Positions 32,498 to 39,444 of a DNA stretch of 64,000 nucleotides are shown here, piece after piece. Position 1 is the stretch's first letter. Every line of letters begins with the position of its first letter. The notes under the pieces are model-generated. The model searched no databases, was not told the origin of the DNA, and saw nothing but the letters and a program-made list of their open reading frames with translations. A program made the position numbers and the translations under genes. Source of the stretch: Clostridium amylolyticum (GTDB lineage: Bacteria; Bacillota; Clostridia; Clostridiales; Clostridiaceae); NCBI RefSeq assembly GCF_900142075.1, contig NZ_FQZO01000001.1:744001-808000 (forward strand), in the 5' to 3' direction.

Positions 32498-33490
32498 ATG
32501 ACTAAAGTAGCTTTTTTAGGAGCAGGGAGCTTTGGTACTGCTCTTAGCCTTTTACTTGTTAGTAAGGGTTTAGAAGTAAGTATATGGGATAGAGATGAAG
32601 AAGTAATTAATAACATAAATAATTATAGAAGAAATTATAAGTATACAAAAGATATTTATATTTCTGAACTTATTACAGCATATAATAATATTAAAGAAAC
32701 GGTACAGGGCTGTAACTACATAGTTTTAGCTGTACCATCTCATGCTATAAGAAGTTTGTGTTCAAAAATAAAGGATATAATCCCCAAAGATGCAATAATA
32801 ATTAGTATTGCAAAGGGAATAGAGGATAAAACCAATAAAAGATTATCTCAGGTTATATCTGAAGAGTTATTAAACCCTGTGGTTATTTTATCAGGACCTA
32901 GTCATGCAGAAGAGGTTTTACTAAATATCCCCACCACTGTAGTAGTTACATCTACTGATATGACCTATGCAGAAAAAGTTCAAGACTTATTTATGTCTCC
33001 AAATTTTAGAGTATATACCAATGATGATATTATAGGAATTGAAATAGGTGGTTCAGTAAAAAATATTATCGCTTTAGCTGCAGGAGTCTGTGACGGCATT
33101 GGTTATGGGGATAATGCCAAGGCTGCCCTAATGACCAGGGGCATGGTAGAGATAATTAGAATTGGTGAAAAGCTCGGTGGAAGGGCAGAAACCTTCTCAG
33201 GACTAACCGGCATGGGTGATTTAATAGTTACCTGCACCAGCATGCACAGCAGAAATAGAAGAGCTGGCATACTTATAGGTAAAGGAATAAAACTAGAAGA
33301 TGCAGTTAAAGAAATAGGCATGGTAGTAGAAGGGGTTAAAGCTTGCAAATCCTTTTATGAACTAAAAGAAGAACTTAATATAGAGATGCCTATTACCCAT
33401 GTGCTTTATGAAGTTCTCTTTCAAGGGAAGGATCCTAAAGCTGCTGTAGAAGAGCTGATGTCTAGAGAGAAGAAAAGTGAGGTATATTAA
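32498..33490 (+). CDS. gpsA: Glycerol-3-phosphate dehydrogenase [NAD(P)+]
   Basis: Makes sn-glycerol 3-phosphate from dihydroxyacetone phosphate for phospholipid synthesis; 330 residues. The dinucleotide-binding motif VAFLGAGSFGTALSLLLVSK lies at the N-terminus. AVPSHAIRSL is near 83 and SIAKGIEDKTNKRLSQV near 105. LSGPSHAEEV is near 137 and the catalytic Lys sits in EIGGSVKNIIALAAGVCDG near 190. TGMGDLIVTC and NRRAG follow. It begins 1 nt after der. A long bidirectional terminator lies between it and the convergent patatin gene. Confidence 0.98.
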   Translation: MTKVAFLGAGSFGTALSLLLVSKGLEVSIWDRDEEVINNINNYRRNYKYTKDIYISELITAYNNIKETVQGCNYIVLAVPSHAIRSLCSKIKDIIPKDAIIISIAKGIEDKTNKRLSQVISEELLNPVVILSGPSHAEEVLLNIPTTVVVTSTDMTYAEKVQDLFMSPNFRVYTNDDIIGIEIGGSVKNIIALAAGVCDGIGYGDNAKAALMTRGMVEIIRIGEKLGGRAETFSGLTGMGDLIVTCTSMHSRNRRAGILIGKGIKLEDAVKEIGMVVEGVKACKSFYELKEELNIEMPITHVLYEVLFQGKDPKAAVEELMSREKKSEVY

Positions 33491-33532
33491 TATTTAAAGT
33501 TAACATGCTAATTTAATTAAGGGATAAAGTAT

Positions 33533-33572
33533 AAAACAAGGTGGCCTATAGATAATAGGTTGCCTTGTTTTT
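33533..33572. terminator. Bidirectional terminator between gpsA and the patatin-like gene
   Basis: A long stem runs from AAAACAAGG to CCTTGTTTTT with inner pairing of GGCCTA and TAGGTTG. A and T runs on both sides allow use in either direction. Confidence 0.88.
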
Positions 33573-33597
33573 ATTAACTATAATTACTAAAAAGAAT

Positions 33598-34623
33598 CTA
33601 AACCTCATATGGGATAGTATAATTTTTTCTAAGTACCCTATGGGCAGCATAGTTACTTTTCCAATGATCTATAAATTCTTTAGCAGATTTTTCTCCGGAA
33701 CTATATAGCTTTAATAAACTTTCTTTAGATATATTAAAGTCCACAGCATTAAAATTCAGTGAATCTATTTTAATGGTTCTCAGATAATCAATTTGTTTTA
33801 TGTGGGTATCATCTTGGGCTTCAAACATAGTCTTTACTATGCCTTTGGTAAAATCAATTAAGTTATTAATTTCTCCATGATCATAAGTAGATCTGTTGCC
33901 ATTTAGCCTAAAACCTAAGGTGGGGTATTTAGGCACACCATTCACGTCAAAGAGCCATACAGGATAATTGCTAAGTACCCCACCGTCCACTATAACGGAT
34001 TTCTTTTTATTAACTTGGTTCTTAAAATATACAGGCTTGAAATAAAAAGGAATACTACAGCTCATTCTTATAGCTAAGCTAACTTCAAAATCCTCAGGGT
34101 TAACCCCATAATCTGCTATATCCTCTGGTAAAATCATCAACCTACCTCTAGTTATATCAGAAGCCATAAGATGAAGCTTATATTTCTTTTTATATTTTGG
34201 ATTGTTTAATAATACACCCTTTTCATTAGGAATTATTAAGTCTTTAAAGGTAACTTTATCTTTGATAGGGTTTTTGATCTTTCTAAGCAGCAACTTATCC
34301 ATCCATGCTTTTAAATAATCCCCTTGGTAGATACCGTTTTTCAAAATTAAATTAAGTAGATTATGAATTTTAGGGATGCATAGCTTATTAATATCCATAA
34401 AGCTCTTAAAATCAGTTTCTTTCATAATGGATTTAATCTCCTGAGAGTTATAACCCGCCGCTAGCAATGCTGCAATAATAGAGCCCCCAGAGGTACCAGC
34501 TAAATTTCTCCAACTATACCCATAGTCCTCCATAACTTTAATAGCTCCAGCAAAAGCGAAAGCTTTAATGCCGCCACCTTCAAAAACCGCATCGGCTACT
34601 TTATTATCACTGAAATAATTCAT
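33598..34623 (-). CDS. Patatin-like phospholipase
   Basis: Cytoplasmic serine lipase-type hydrolase of 341 residues. The oxyanion-hole motif EGGGIKAFAFAGAI lies near residue 15, the nucleophile in LAGTSGGSI (Ser45) and the catalytic Asp in the DGGVLSNYP motif near 214. These are the Ser-Asp dyad elements of bacterial patatins. No signal peptide is seen. The substrate is unknown, probably an acyl lipid. The gene is monocistronic and convergent with gpsA, and its 5' side faces spoIVA. AAGGGTG lies before the ATG. Confidence 0.93.
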   Translation of the reverse strand: MNYFSDNKVADAVFEGGGIKAFAFAGAIKVMEDYGYSWRNLAGTSGGSIIAALLAAGYNSQEIKSIMKETDFKSFMDINKLCIPKIHNLLNLILKNGIYQGDYLKAWMDKLLLRKIKNPIKDKVTFKDLIIPNEKGVLLNNPKYKKKYKLHLMASDITRGRLMILPEDIADYGVNPEDFEVSLAIRMSCSIPFYFKPVYFKNQVNKKKSVIVDGGVLSNYPVWLFDVNGVPKYPTLGFRLNGNRSTYDHGEINNLIDFTKGIVKTMFEAQDDTHIKQIDYLRTIKIDSLNFNAVDFNISKESLLKLYSSGEKSAKEFIDHWKSNYAAHRVLRKNYTIPYEV

Positions 34624-34714
34624 ATTTCACCCTTTTACATTAGGATTTCATTACTATATTAATAAATATATGAATATACTTATAAAGAGTTATTAATATT
34701 TTAGGTAAAATCAT

Positions 34715-34750
34715 CAACTTTTTAGGCTGAAAATAATAAATAAAAAGTTG
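34715..34750. repeat. Inverted repeat upstream of spoIVA
   Basis: CAACTTTTTA (34715-34724) and TAAAAAGTTG (34741-34750) are perfect 10-bp arms separated by 16 nt, in the divergent gap between the patatin gene and spoIVA. It could be an operator or a weak stem. No known consensus is recognised. Confidence 0.5.
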
Positions 34751-34814
34751 TTATATTTTATTTTAAATATAAATATATATATAGTGTTAATATTCAAATA
34801 CTGGAGGGAATATC

Positions 34815-36293
34815 TTGGATAATTTTAATATATACAAAGATATAGCCGAAAGAACCCAGGGCGATATATATGTTGGAGTAGTAGGTCCTGTAAGAACAGG
34901 TAAATCAACATTTATTAAACGCTTTATGGACATGATGGTAATACCAAAGATAGAAAATGGTTATAAGAAAGAAAGAGCAAAGGATGAGTTACCACAAAGC
35001 GGTTCAGGTAAAAGCATTCACACCACTGAGCCTAAATTTGTACCTAATGAAGCCATAGAAATCAGTATAGGAGAAGGTATAAAGTTTAGAGTCAGACTGG
35101 TAGACTGCGTAGGATATATTGTAAAGGGAGCTTTAGGATACTTAGAGGGTGAAAACCCTAAAATGGTAACAACACCATGGTTTGACTATGAAATACCCTT
35201 TGAGGATGCTGCTGAAATTGGTACAAGGAAGGTAATAAATGATCATTCCACCATAGGCCTAGTAGTTACCACTGATGGATCTGTTACAGATATAGCTAGA
35301 AATGAGTATGTAGATGCTGAAGAGAGGGTTATAAAAGAATTAAAAGCCATTAACAAGCCTTTTATAATTGTACTTAATTCATCACATAAGGATGCTGACG
35401 AGACCATAGAACTAAAGAGGGAACTGGAAGAAAAGTATGATGTTCCAGTGCAAACTATGGATGTACTTAATATGAATGAAGAAGATGTTAATAATCTTTT
35501 TAAGAGGGTACTTAAAGAATTTCCAGTTAAAGAAATTAATATAGATATGCCTGAATGGATTGAAAAATTGGATCCTACCCACTGGCTGAAAATCAATTTT
35601 ATTAACATAGTAAAAGATATGGCTAGAAACATATTTAAAGTACGTGACATCAAAAACTTCCTAGATAGTCGTAAGGATGAAGAGTTTTTAGGAAGTTCAG
35701 ATATAGCTGAAATGAATATGGGTGAAGGTATAGCTAGGTTAGAACTTAACCCTAAAAATGGTATATTCTATGAGATACTAAGTGAGATATGCAATTGCTC
35801 TATAGGAAATGAAAATGAACTGTTAACTATTATTAAGACCTTAAATCATGCTAAAGTTGAATATGATAAGGTGGCAGATGCCTTAAAAGATGTAAAAGAA
35901 AATGGTTACGGCCTTGTAGCTCCACAGCTTGCAGAAATGAAATTTGAAGAGCCTCAAAAGGTACAGCAAGGGAATAAATATGGTGTAAAGCTAAAAGCCA
36001 GCGCCCCATCCTTGCATTTCATTAAAGCAGATATTCAAACTGAAATCACCCCCTTTGTGGGCGCTGAAAAAGAAAGTGAAGAATTAGTAAAATCCTTACT
36101 AGAACAATTTGAAACAGATCCTGCAAAGTTCTGGCAGAGTAACCTCTTTGGTAAGTCACTAGAAATGTTAGTTAAAGAAGGCCTACAAAATAAACTTTAT
36201 AAAATGCCAGAAGACGTTCAAGGAAAAATCCAAAAAACTCTTCAAAAAATTATTAACGAAGGCAATGGCAGCTTAATCTGTATAATATTGTAA
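34815..36293 (+). CDS. spoIVA: Stage IV sporulation protein A (coat morphogenetic ATPase)
   Basis: Cytoskeletal ATPase of 492 residues that polymerises around the forespore as the basement layer of the spore coat. Walker A GVVGPVRTGKSTFIKRF lies near residue 22, followed by MDMMVIPKI. RVRLVDCVGYIV (Walker B region) lies near 95 and TTPWFDYEIPFEDAAEIGTR near 120. The C-terminus shows the family end segment GSLICIIL. The start is TTG at 34815 with GGAGGG 8 nt upstream, and it fits the conserved N-terminus. SpoVM, its membrane anchor, is encoded at 54428. Sigma-E control is expected, but no clear promoter was found. Confidence 0.98.
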   Translation: MDNFNIYKDIAERTQGDIYVGVVGPVRTGKSTFIKRFMDMMVIPKIENGYKKERAKDELPQSGSGKSIHTTEPKFVPNEAIEISIGEGIKFRVRLVDCVGYIVKGALGYLEGENPKMVTTPWFDYEIPFEDAAEIGTRKVINDHSTIGLVVTTDGSVTDIARNEYVDAEERVIKELKAINKPFIIVLNSSHKDADETIELKRELEEKYDVPVQTMDVLNMNEEDVNNLFKRVLKEFPVKEINIDMPEWIEKLDPTHWLKINFINIVKDMARNIFKVRDIKNFLDSRKDEEFLGSSDIAEMNMGEGIARLELNPKNGIFYEILSEICNCSIGNENELLTIIKTLNHAKVEYDKVADALKDVKENGYGLVAPQLAEMKFEEPQKVQQGNKYGVKLKASAPSLHFIKADIQTEITPFVGAEKESEELVKSLLEQFETDPAKFWQSNLFGKSLEMLVKEGLQNKLYKMPEDVQGKIQKTLQKIINEGNGSLICIIL

Positions 36294-36339
36294 TGGTGCC
36301 AGTCACTTGACAAGTGATAAACTCCTTCACAAAAAAACT

Positions 36340-36366
36340 GGCGGCTAGTTAATTAGCCGCCTTCTT
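36340..36366 (+). terminator. Hairpin after spoIVA
   Basis: The GC-rich stem GGCGGCTA / TAGCCGCC has a 6-nt loop and a short TTCTT tail. It is about 45 nt after the spoIVA stop. Confidence 0.65.
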
Positions 36367-36369
36367 AAA

Positions 36370-36404
36370 TAAGTAATAAGTAATAAGTAATAAGTAATAA
36401 GTAA
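36370..36404. repeat. Five tandem heptamers (TAAGTAA)
   Basis: Exact copies of TAAGTAA fill 36370-36404, with degenerate GTAA-containing copies after it. Short tandem repeats of this kind can vary in number between strains. Confidence 0.9.
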
Positions 36405-36411
36405 GAGGTAA

Positions 36412-36541
36412 AGTAATAGACCAGGTAAGAGCTAATAGGTAAAAAGTAAGAGTTTATGAAAAAATTCAGCAAGGCTGAATTTTCACCACAACTATTACTT
36501 CTTAGTTTTTACCTATTCTATAAATTACTATTTGACTATTG
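36412..36541. repeat. Large imperfect inverted repeat with perfect core hairpin
   Basis: The core AAAATTCAGC-AAG-GCTGAATTTT (36461-36483) is a perfect 10-bp hairpin. Outer arms AATAGGTAAAAA (36434-36445) and TTTTTACCTATT (36506-36517) pair perfectly. Further weaker matches (AATAG, GTAA blocks) extend the arms to about 36412 and 36541. It looks like a REP/MITE-type palindromic unit or a folded RNA. The right arm reaches the -35 of the tRNA promoter. Confidence 0.6.
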
Positions 36542-36567
36542 CTAATTCAATAATATTGTCATATAAT
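36539..36567 (+). promoter_or_regulatory. Promoter of tRNA-Pro
   Basis: TTGCTA (36539-36544) and TATAAT (36562-36567) are 17 bp apart, about 31 bp before the tRNA. Confidence 0.7.
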
Positions 36568-36598
36568 ATCTATGTGCATAAGCACAACCATATAATAA

Positions 36599-36674
36599 CT
36601 GGGTATGGCGCAGATGGTAGCGCGCTAGAATGGGGTTCTAGAGGTCGCAGGTTCAAATCCTGTTACCCAGACCA
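36599..36674 (+). tRNA. tRNA-Pro (anticodon GGG)
   Basis: A complete cloverleaf of 76 nt with CCA encoded. The acceptor stem is CTGGGTA / TACCCAG, the D stem GCGC / GCGC and the anticodon stem CTAGA / TCTAG with loop ATGGGGT, so the anticodon is GGG (reads CCC/CCU). The T arm GCAGG-TTCAAAT-CCTGT has one G-T pair. The discriminator is A. It has its own promoter and terminator. A damaged copy of its 3' part lies at 37042-37063. Confidence 0.96.
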
Positions 36675-36705
36675 AGCAAAATCAAGAGTTTACAAACTAA
36701 TACGT

Positions 36706-36758
36706 TAAAAAAGTACGGACTTCAGAAGTGAAATGAAAATCCTGTACTTTTTTTATTT
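36706..36758 (+). terminator. Terminator of tRNA-Pro
   Basis: AAAAAAGTACGGA pairs with TCC-T-GTACTTTTTTT around a long loop, about 33 nt after the tRNA. Confidence 0.75.
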
Positions 36759-36912
36759 TTTGATATGTTTTAGAGTGGTGGTGAAAAGGAGTGCTTATTT
36801 ATATACAAGTATATCCAATTCCTATATAATAGAATTAAGTAGACGTTGAAAATAATATGAATTAATGAATTGCTATCCAGAAGAATATTTTTCATGAAGT
36901 GGAGGGAGTATT

Positions 36913-37035
36913 ATGAAAAAGAGATTGATAAGTATTTTTTTATGTGCAATTATAGCCTTAGGTCTTGTAGGCTGTGGATTTACTGATGGATTTAAAGCTG
37001 GATTTGAAAGATCAAAACAAGAGAATAAAAAGTAA
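36913..37035 (+). CDS. Small lipoprotein, unknown function (40 residues)
   Basis: A short ORF with a strong ribosome-binding site (GGAGGG, 6 nt before ATG). The N-terminus MKKRLISIFLCAIIALGLVG followed by Cys21 is a classic lipoprotein signal with lipobox LVGC. Only 20 residues remain after cleavage, CGFTDGFKAGFERSKQENKK, with a repeated GF spacing and a basic tail. It would be a lipid-anchored peptide on the outer face of the membrane. It lies between tRNA-Pro and the degenerate tRNA copy. No family is recognised. Confidence 0.65.
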   Translation: MKKRLISIFLCAIIALGLVGCGFTDGFKAGFERSKQENKK

Positions 37036-37041
37036 ATAATT

Positions 37042-37063
37042 CAGGTTCTGATCCTGTTATACA
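37042..37063 (+). repeat. Degenerate copy of the tRNA-Pro 3' end
   Basis: CAGGTTC-TG-ATCCTGTTA-TA-CAGA matches the T arm and acceptor end of the tRNA at 36648-36671 in 18 of 22 positions. No other part of a tRNA is present. It may be an old attachment site or a remnant of a tRNA duplication. Confidence 0.55.
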
Positions 37064-37067
37064 GATT

Positions 37068-37108
37068 AATAATAAAAAACCTTGATTTTATCAGGGCTTT
37101 TTATTATT
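37068..37108 (+). terminator. Terminator after the small lipoprotein gene
   Basis: AATAATAAAAA pairs with TTTTTATTATT, and CCTTGAT / ATCAGGG forms the inner stem. Confidence 0.8.
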
Positions 37109-37152
37109 CTAAATTTAAAACAAATTGAGTAAATGTATCATTGGAGATTGCC

Positions 37153-37740
37153 ATGAATAAACTAATGGGTTTTTATGAACTTTTAAAATCTGGATTACCT
37201 ACAGTACCTTGGAGAGTGTTTAACGAAAAGTCTTATTTAGAAGATAAATATTTGTGGACTGTTAGAACAGCAACTGTTAAAGGTAAGGACATAAATTTAC
37301 CAAGAATCATAGGTAAAAGTGCTAAAGATGCTTATGAGGGAGCTTTAGAGGTTTATAAAACTTATAAAGATAAAGGCATAGTCATTTATTATCCCTATTT
37401 TCTTGCTGAGAAAAGTGGAACTTTAAAAATTAATAATGAGGAAATTACTATTGAAGCAGTATATAAGGATTTATGGAACCTAGTAACTTATAATAATAAA
37501 GAGGTTACCATTATAAAAAAAGACGATCGTAGCACTATTTATGGAAATGAAGATTTTTTTTCTAAAGAAGAAATAAATGAACTAAATAATTATGCTAGCA
37601 GAATCAAAATTATATTTAAAGATTATATGCTTCAAGGTAAAACCCTATTGTTAGAATGGAGTTATGCCTTTAATAGTAATACTAATTTAGAGCCCTTAGG
37701 TGATAGATATTTGGTATTTTATGAAGTAAGAGAGATATAA
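37153..37740 (+). CDS. Hypothetical protein, 195 residues
   Basis: Not recognised. The 195 residues are soluble in character, with no signal peptide, membrane segment or Cys. It is rich in aromatic and charged residues: MNKLMGFYELLKSGLPTVPW at the start, then a beta-rich middle (YLWTVRTATVKGKDINLPRI), then KSAKDAYEGALEVYKTYKDKG. The C-terminal half includes LLLEWSYAFNSN and RYLVFYEVREI. ATG 37153 has GGAG 6 nt upstream; an in-frame TTG at 37141 has none. It is a single gene following the tRNA-Pro region. Codon use looks like its neighbours. Confidence 0.8.
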   Translation: MNKLMGFYELLKSGLPTVPWRVFNEKSYLEDKYLWTVRTATVKGKDINLPRIIGKSAKDAYEGALEVYKTYKDKGIVIYYPYFLAEKSGTLKINNEEITIEAVYKDLWNLVTYNNKEVTIIKKDDRSTIYGNEDFFSKEEINELNNYASRIKIIFKDYMLQGKTLLLEWSYAFNSNTNLEPLGDRYLVFYEVREI

Positions 37741-37829
37741 TGTGCTAGTATAAATATTTTAATTAAGAATAACCTATAATTATCTACTAAATAGTAAATT
37801 TGAAACTATATTATGAAAGGAAGATAATT

Positions 37830-37946
37830 ATGAGTCATAGGGAAGATAAGAAAGCAACTAAGAGAGTGAGTAATAAAGATTCTAAGCCAGATACCATTTA
37901 TGAAGAAGAAATGAAAAAGAAAAAGCCTAAAGGTACTATAGGATAA
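37830..37946 (+). CDS. Small basic protein, unknown function (38 residues)
   Basis: A short hydrophilic ORF, MSHREDKKATKRVSNKDSKP then DTIYEEEMKKKKPKGTIG. AAAGGAAG lies 6-7 nt before the ATG, and a clear terminator follows within 10 nt of the stop, so it looks like a true small gene. It is highly charged, probably disordered, and lacks Cys or hydrophobic segments. No family is recognised with confidence. It could be co-transcribed with the 195-residue gene 89 nt upstream. Confidence 0.65.
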   Translation: MSHREDKKATKRVSNKDSKPDTIYEEEMKKKKPKGTIG

Positions 37947-37953
37947 TGTTTAC

Positions 37954-37981
37954 AAAGCTGCGAAGGCAGCTTTATTTTTTT
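37954..37981 (+). terminator. Terminator after the 38-residue basic protein
   Basis: The stem AAAGCTGC / GCAGCTTT has a 4-nt GAAG loop and is followed by ATTTTTTT. Confidence 0.88.
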
Positions 37982-38077
37982 ATAGTTATAATTATGAATT
38001 TGAGTTAAAATATAATTAGAAAGATGGCTATTAAAATGATGATAAAATTAATTAACATCTTATTTTGGGAGGGTATT

Positions 38078-39067
38078 ATGAAAAATATTGCAGTGGTTTT
38101 TAATGGCGGAACAATTTCTATGAAGGTAGACCAAAAGTTAAAAGCAGCGGTGCCAGGTTTAACTGGTGAAGAGATAATGTCTATGGTTACTGGTATTGAA
38201 CGTTTTGCTAAAGTGACTTCCTATACTTTTTCTTCCTTGCCTAGTCCGCATATTACTCCAGATATCATGCTAGAACTATCTAATTTTATACAAGAGCTAG
38301 CTGATAGGGAAGATATAGATGGTATAGTAGTTACTCACGGCACTGATTCCTTGGAAGAAACAGCGTATTTTGTAGATTTAACCCTTAAAACGCATAAGCC
38401 TGTTATTTTTACTGGATCCATGAGGAGTAGTTCAGAATTGGGTTATGATGGCCCTTTTAACCTGGCTACTTCCATTTGCACTGCCATTGCAGAGGAATCA
38501 AAGAATAGAGGAGTTATAGTTTGTTTTAATGGAGAGCTAAATAGTGCGTCAGAAGTTATAAAAGCTAATTCAATGGCTCTTAACGCTTTTAAAACTCCTA
38601 ATTTTGGACCTATAGGCATAGTAGATAATAATAGAGTTATATTTTACAGGAATAATATTGTAAGAGCCTCTATACATATAAATTCAGTGAATAATAGAGT
38701 TTCTTTAATAAAATGTGCAGCAGGCATGGATTCAAGATTCATAGATTTTTGTATAGCTGAAGGTGATGACGGCATAGTTATAGAAGCCATGGGAAGAGGA
38801 AATATACCACCTCTTATGGTAGATGGTATAGAAAGAGCAATTAAGAAAGGTATAGCAGTGGTTATAGTTTCTAGATGTCAAGAAGGAAGAGTATATGATT
38901 CCTATGGTTATCATGGAGGGGGAAAAGAATTAAGAAGTCTTGGTGTTATTTTTGGGGATACACTATCTGGTCAAAAAGCAAGGATAAAACTTATTGTGGC
39001 CTTAAGCTATACAAAGGATATCAATAAAGTTAGAGATATATTTGAACACGGATTATATAATTATTAA
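38078..39067 (+). CDS. Asparaginase
   Basis: Hydrolyses L-asparagine to aspartate and ammonia. It has 329 residues with no signal peptide, so it is probably cytoplasmic. The first active-site Thr lies in VVFNGGTISMKVD near residue 12, and the second in DGIVVTHGTDSLEETAYFVD near 87 (the more usual HGTDT reads HGTDS here). FTGSMRSSSELGYDGPFNL lies near 112. The C-terminal domain has VIEAMGRGNIPP near 232. ATG 38078 is preceded by GGAGGG; an in-frame upstream ATG at 38024 has no ribosome-binding site. It is monocistronic, with its own terminator. Confidence 0.95.
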   Translation: MKNIAVVFNGGTISMKVDQKLKAAVPGLTGEEIMSMVTGIERFAKVTSYTFSSLPSPHITPDIMLELSNFIQELADREDIDGIVVTHGTDSLEETAYFVDLTLKTHKPVIFTGSMRSSSELGYDGPFNLATSICTAIAEESKNRGVIVCFNGELNSASEVIKANSMALNAFKTPNFGPIGIVDNNRVIFYRNNIVRASIHINSVNNRVSLIKCAAGMDSRFIDFCIAEGDDGIVIEAMGRGNIPPLMVDGIERAIKKGIAVVIVSRCQEGRVYDSYGYHGGGKELRSLGVIFGDTLSGQKARIKLIVALSYTKDINKVRDIFEHGLYNY

Positions 39068-39072
39068 TTATA

Positions 39073-39112
39073 AAAAAACTACATTTATATTAGGTAAATG
39101 TGGTTTTTTTTA
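39073..39112 (+). terminator. Terminator after asparaginase
   Basis: AAAAAAACTACATTTA pairs with TAAATGTGGTTTTTTT, ending in a run of eight T. Confidence 0.88.
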
Positions 39113-39259
39113 TTAAACAAAAGTTGGATATTTTTATGTTAGAGTATAGAAATACTAGGTAGAAGGCATAATTAATTATTATGATAGAATTTATATAAAA
39201 TAACATAATATACAATATAAAAATTATGTAAACCAATTTTAAAATAAATATTCACTATG

Positions 39260-39290
39260 AAAATTCAAACTTACATATTAAAATTCAAAC
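39260..39290. repeat. Direct repeat AAAATTCAAAC, period 20
   Basis: Two exact 11-nt copies start 20 bp apart, about two helical turns, some 90 bp upstream of the yicC promoter. A protein-binding site is possible; no regulator is recognised. Confidence 0.5.
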
Positions 39291-39375
39291 AACGCAATTA
39301 ATATTTTAAACTACATAGAAAAATAAGGGAAATAAGAAATAATTAAAGATAAATTGAGTAATTTCACAAAAACCC

Positions 39376-39405
39376 TTGATATTTCGAGGTTTAATTTTGT
39401 ATAAT
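39376..39405 (+). promoter_or_regulatory. Candidate promoter of the yicC-remA-gmk-rpoZ operon
   Basis: TTGATA (39376-39381) and TATAAT (39400-39405) are 18 bp apart, about 40 nt before the yicC ATG. Confidence 0.65.
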
Positions 39406-39444
39406 AGAAACTATGAACAGATAAGCCTAAGGAGGAGTCTTAAT

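Larger units (their letters stand above)
36294..36598. other. Intergenic region with repeats between spoIVA and tRNA-Pro
   Basis: 305 bases without a gene. In order it holds a CACTTG-A-CAAGTG palindrome (36304-36316), a GC-rich hairpin (36340-36361), five TAAGTAA heptamers, a large imperfect inverted repeat with a perfect core hairpin, and the tRNA promoter. Each is listed separately. Confidence 0.85.
39068..39444. other. AT-rich intergenic region before yicC
   Basis: 377 bases. The first 45 are the asparaginase terminator. The middle has no convincing ORF. An 11-nt direct repeat AAAATTCAAAC occurs at 39260-39270 and 39280-39290, and a promoter lies at 39376-39405. Confidence 0.8.

Noticed and set aside
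32496..32498. Missing plsY between der and gpsA as a deletion
   Set aside because: The genes abut cleanly with an intact ribosome-binding site. plsY may simply be elsewhere, which this window cannot show.
36304..36316. CACTTG-A-CAAGTG palindrome after spoIVA
   Set aside because: Short, with a one-base loop and no T-run. It could be chance, and the real terminator is the GC stem 24 nt later.
36370..36404. Heptamer array as a CRISPR array
   Set aside because: Units are 7 nt with no spacers and no cas genes nearby.
36599..37063. A present-day mobile element at tRNA-Pro
   Set aside because: No integrase, transposase or phage gene lies in or near the segment. Only the partial tRNA repeat hints at a past event.
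39130..39215. Reverse ORF of about 38 codons before yicC
   Set aside because: Hydrophobic AT-driven sequence without a ribosome-binding site.
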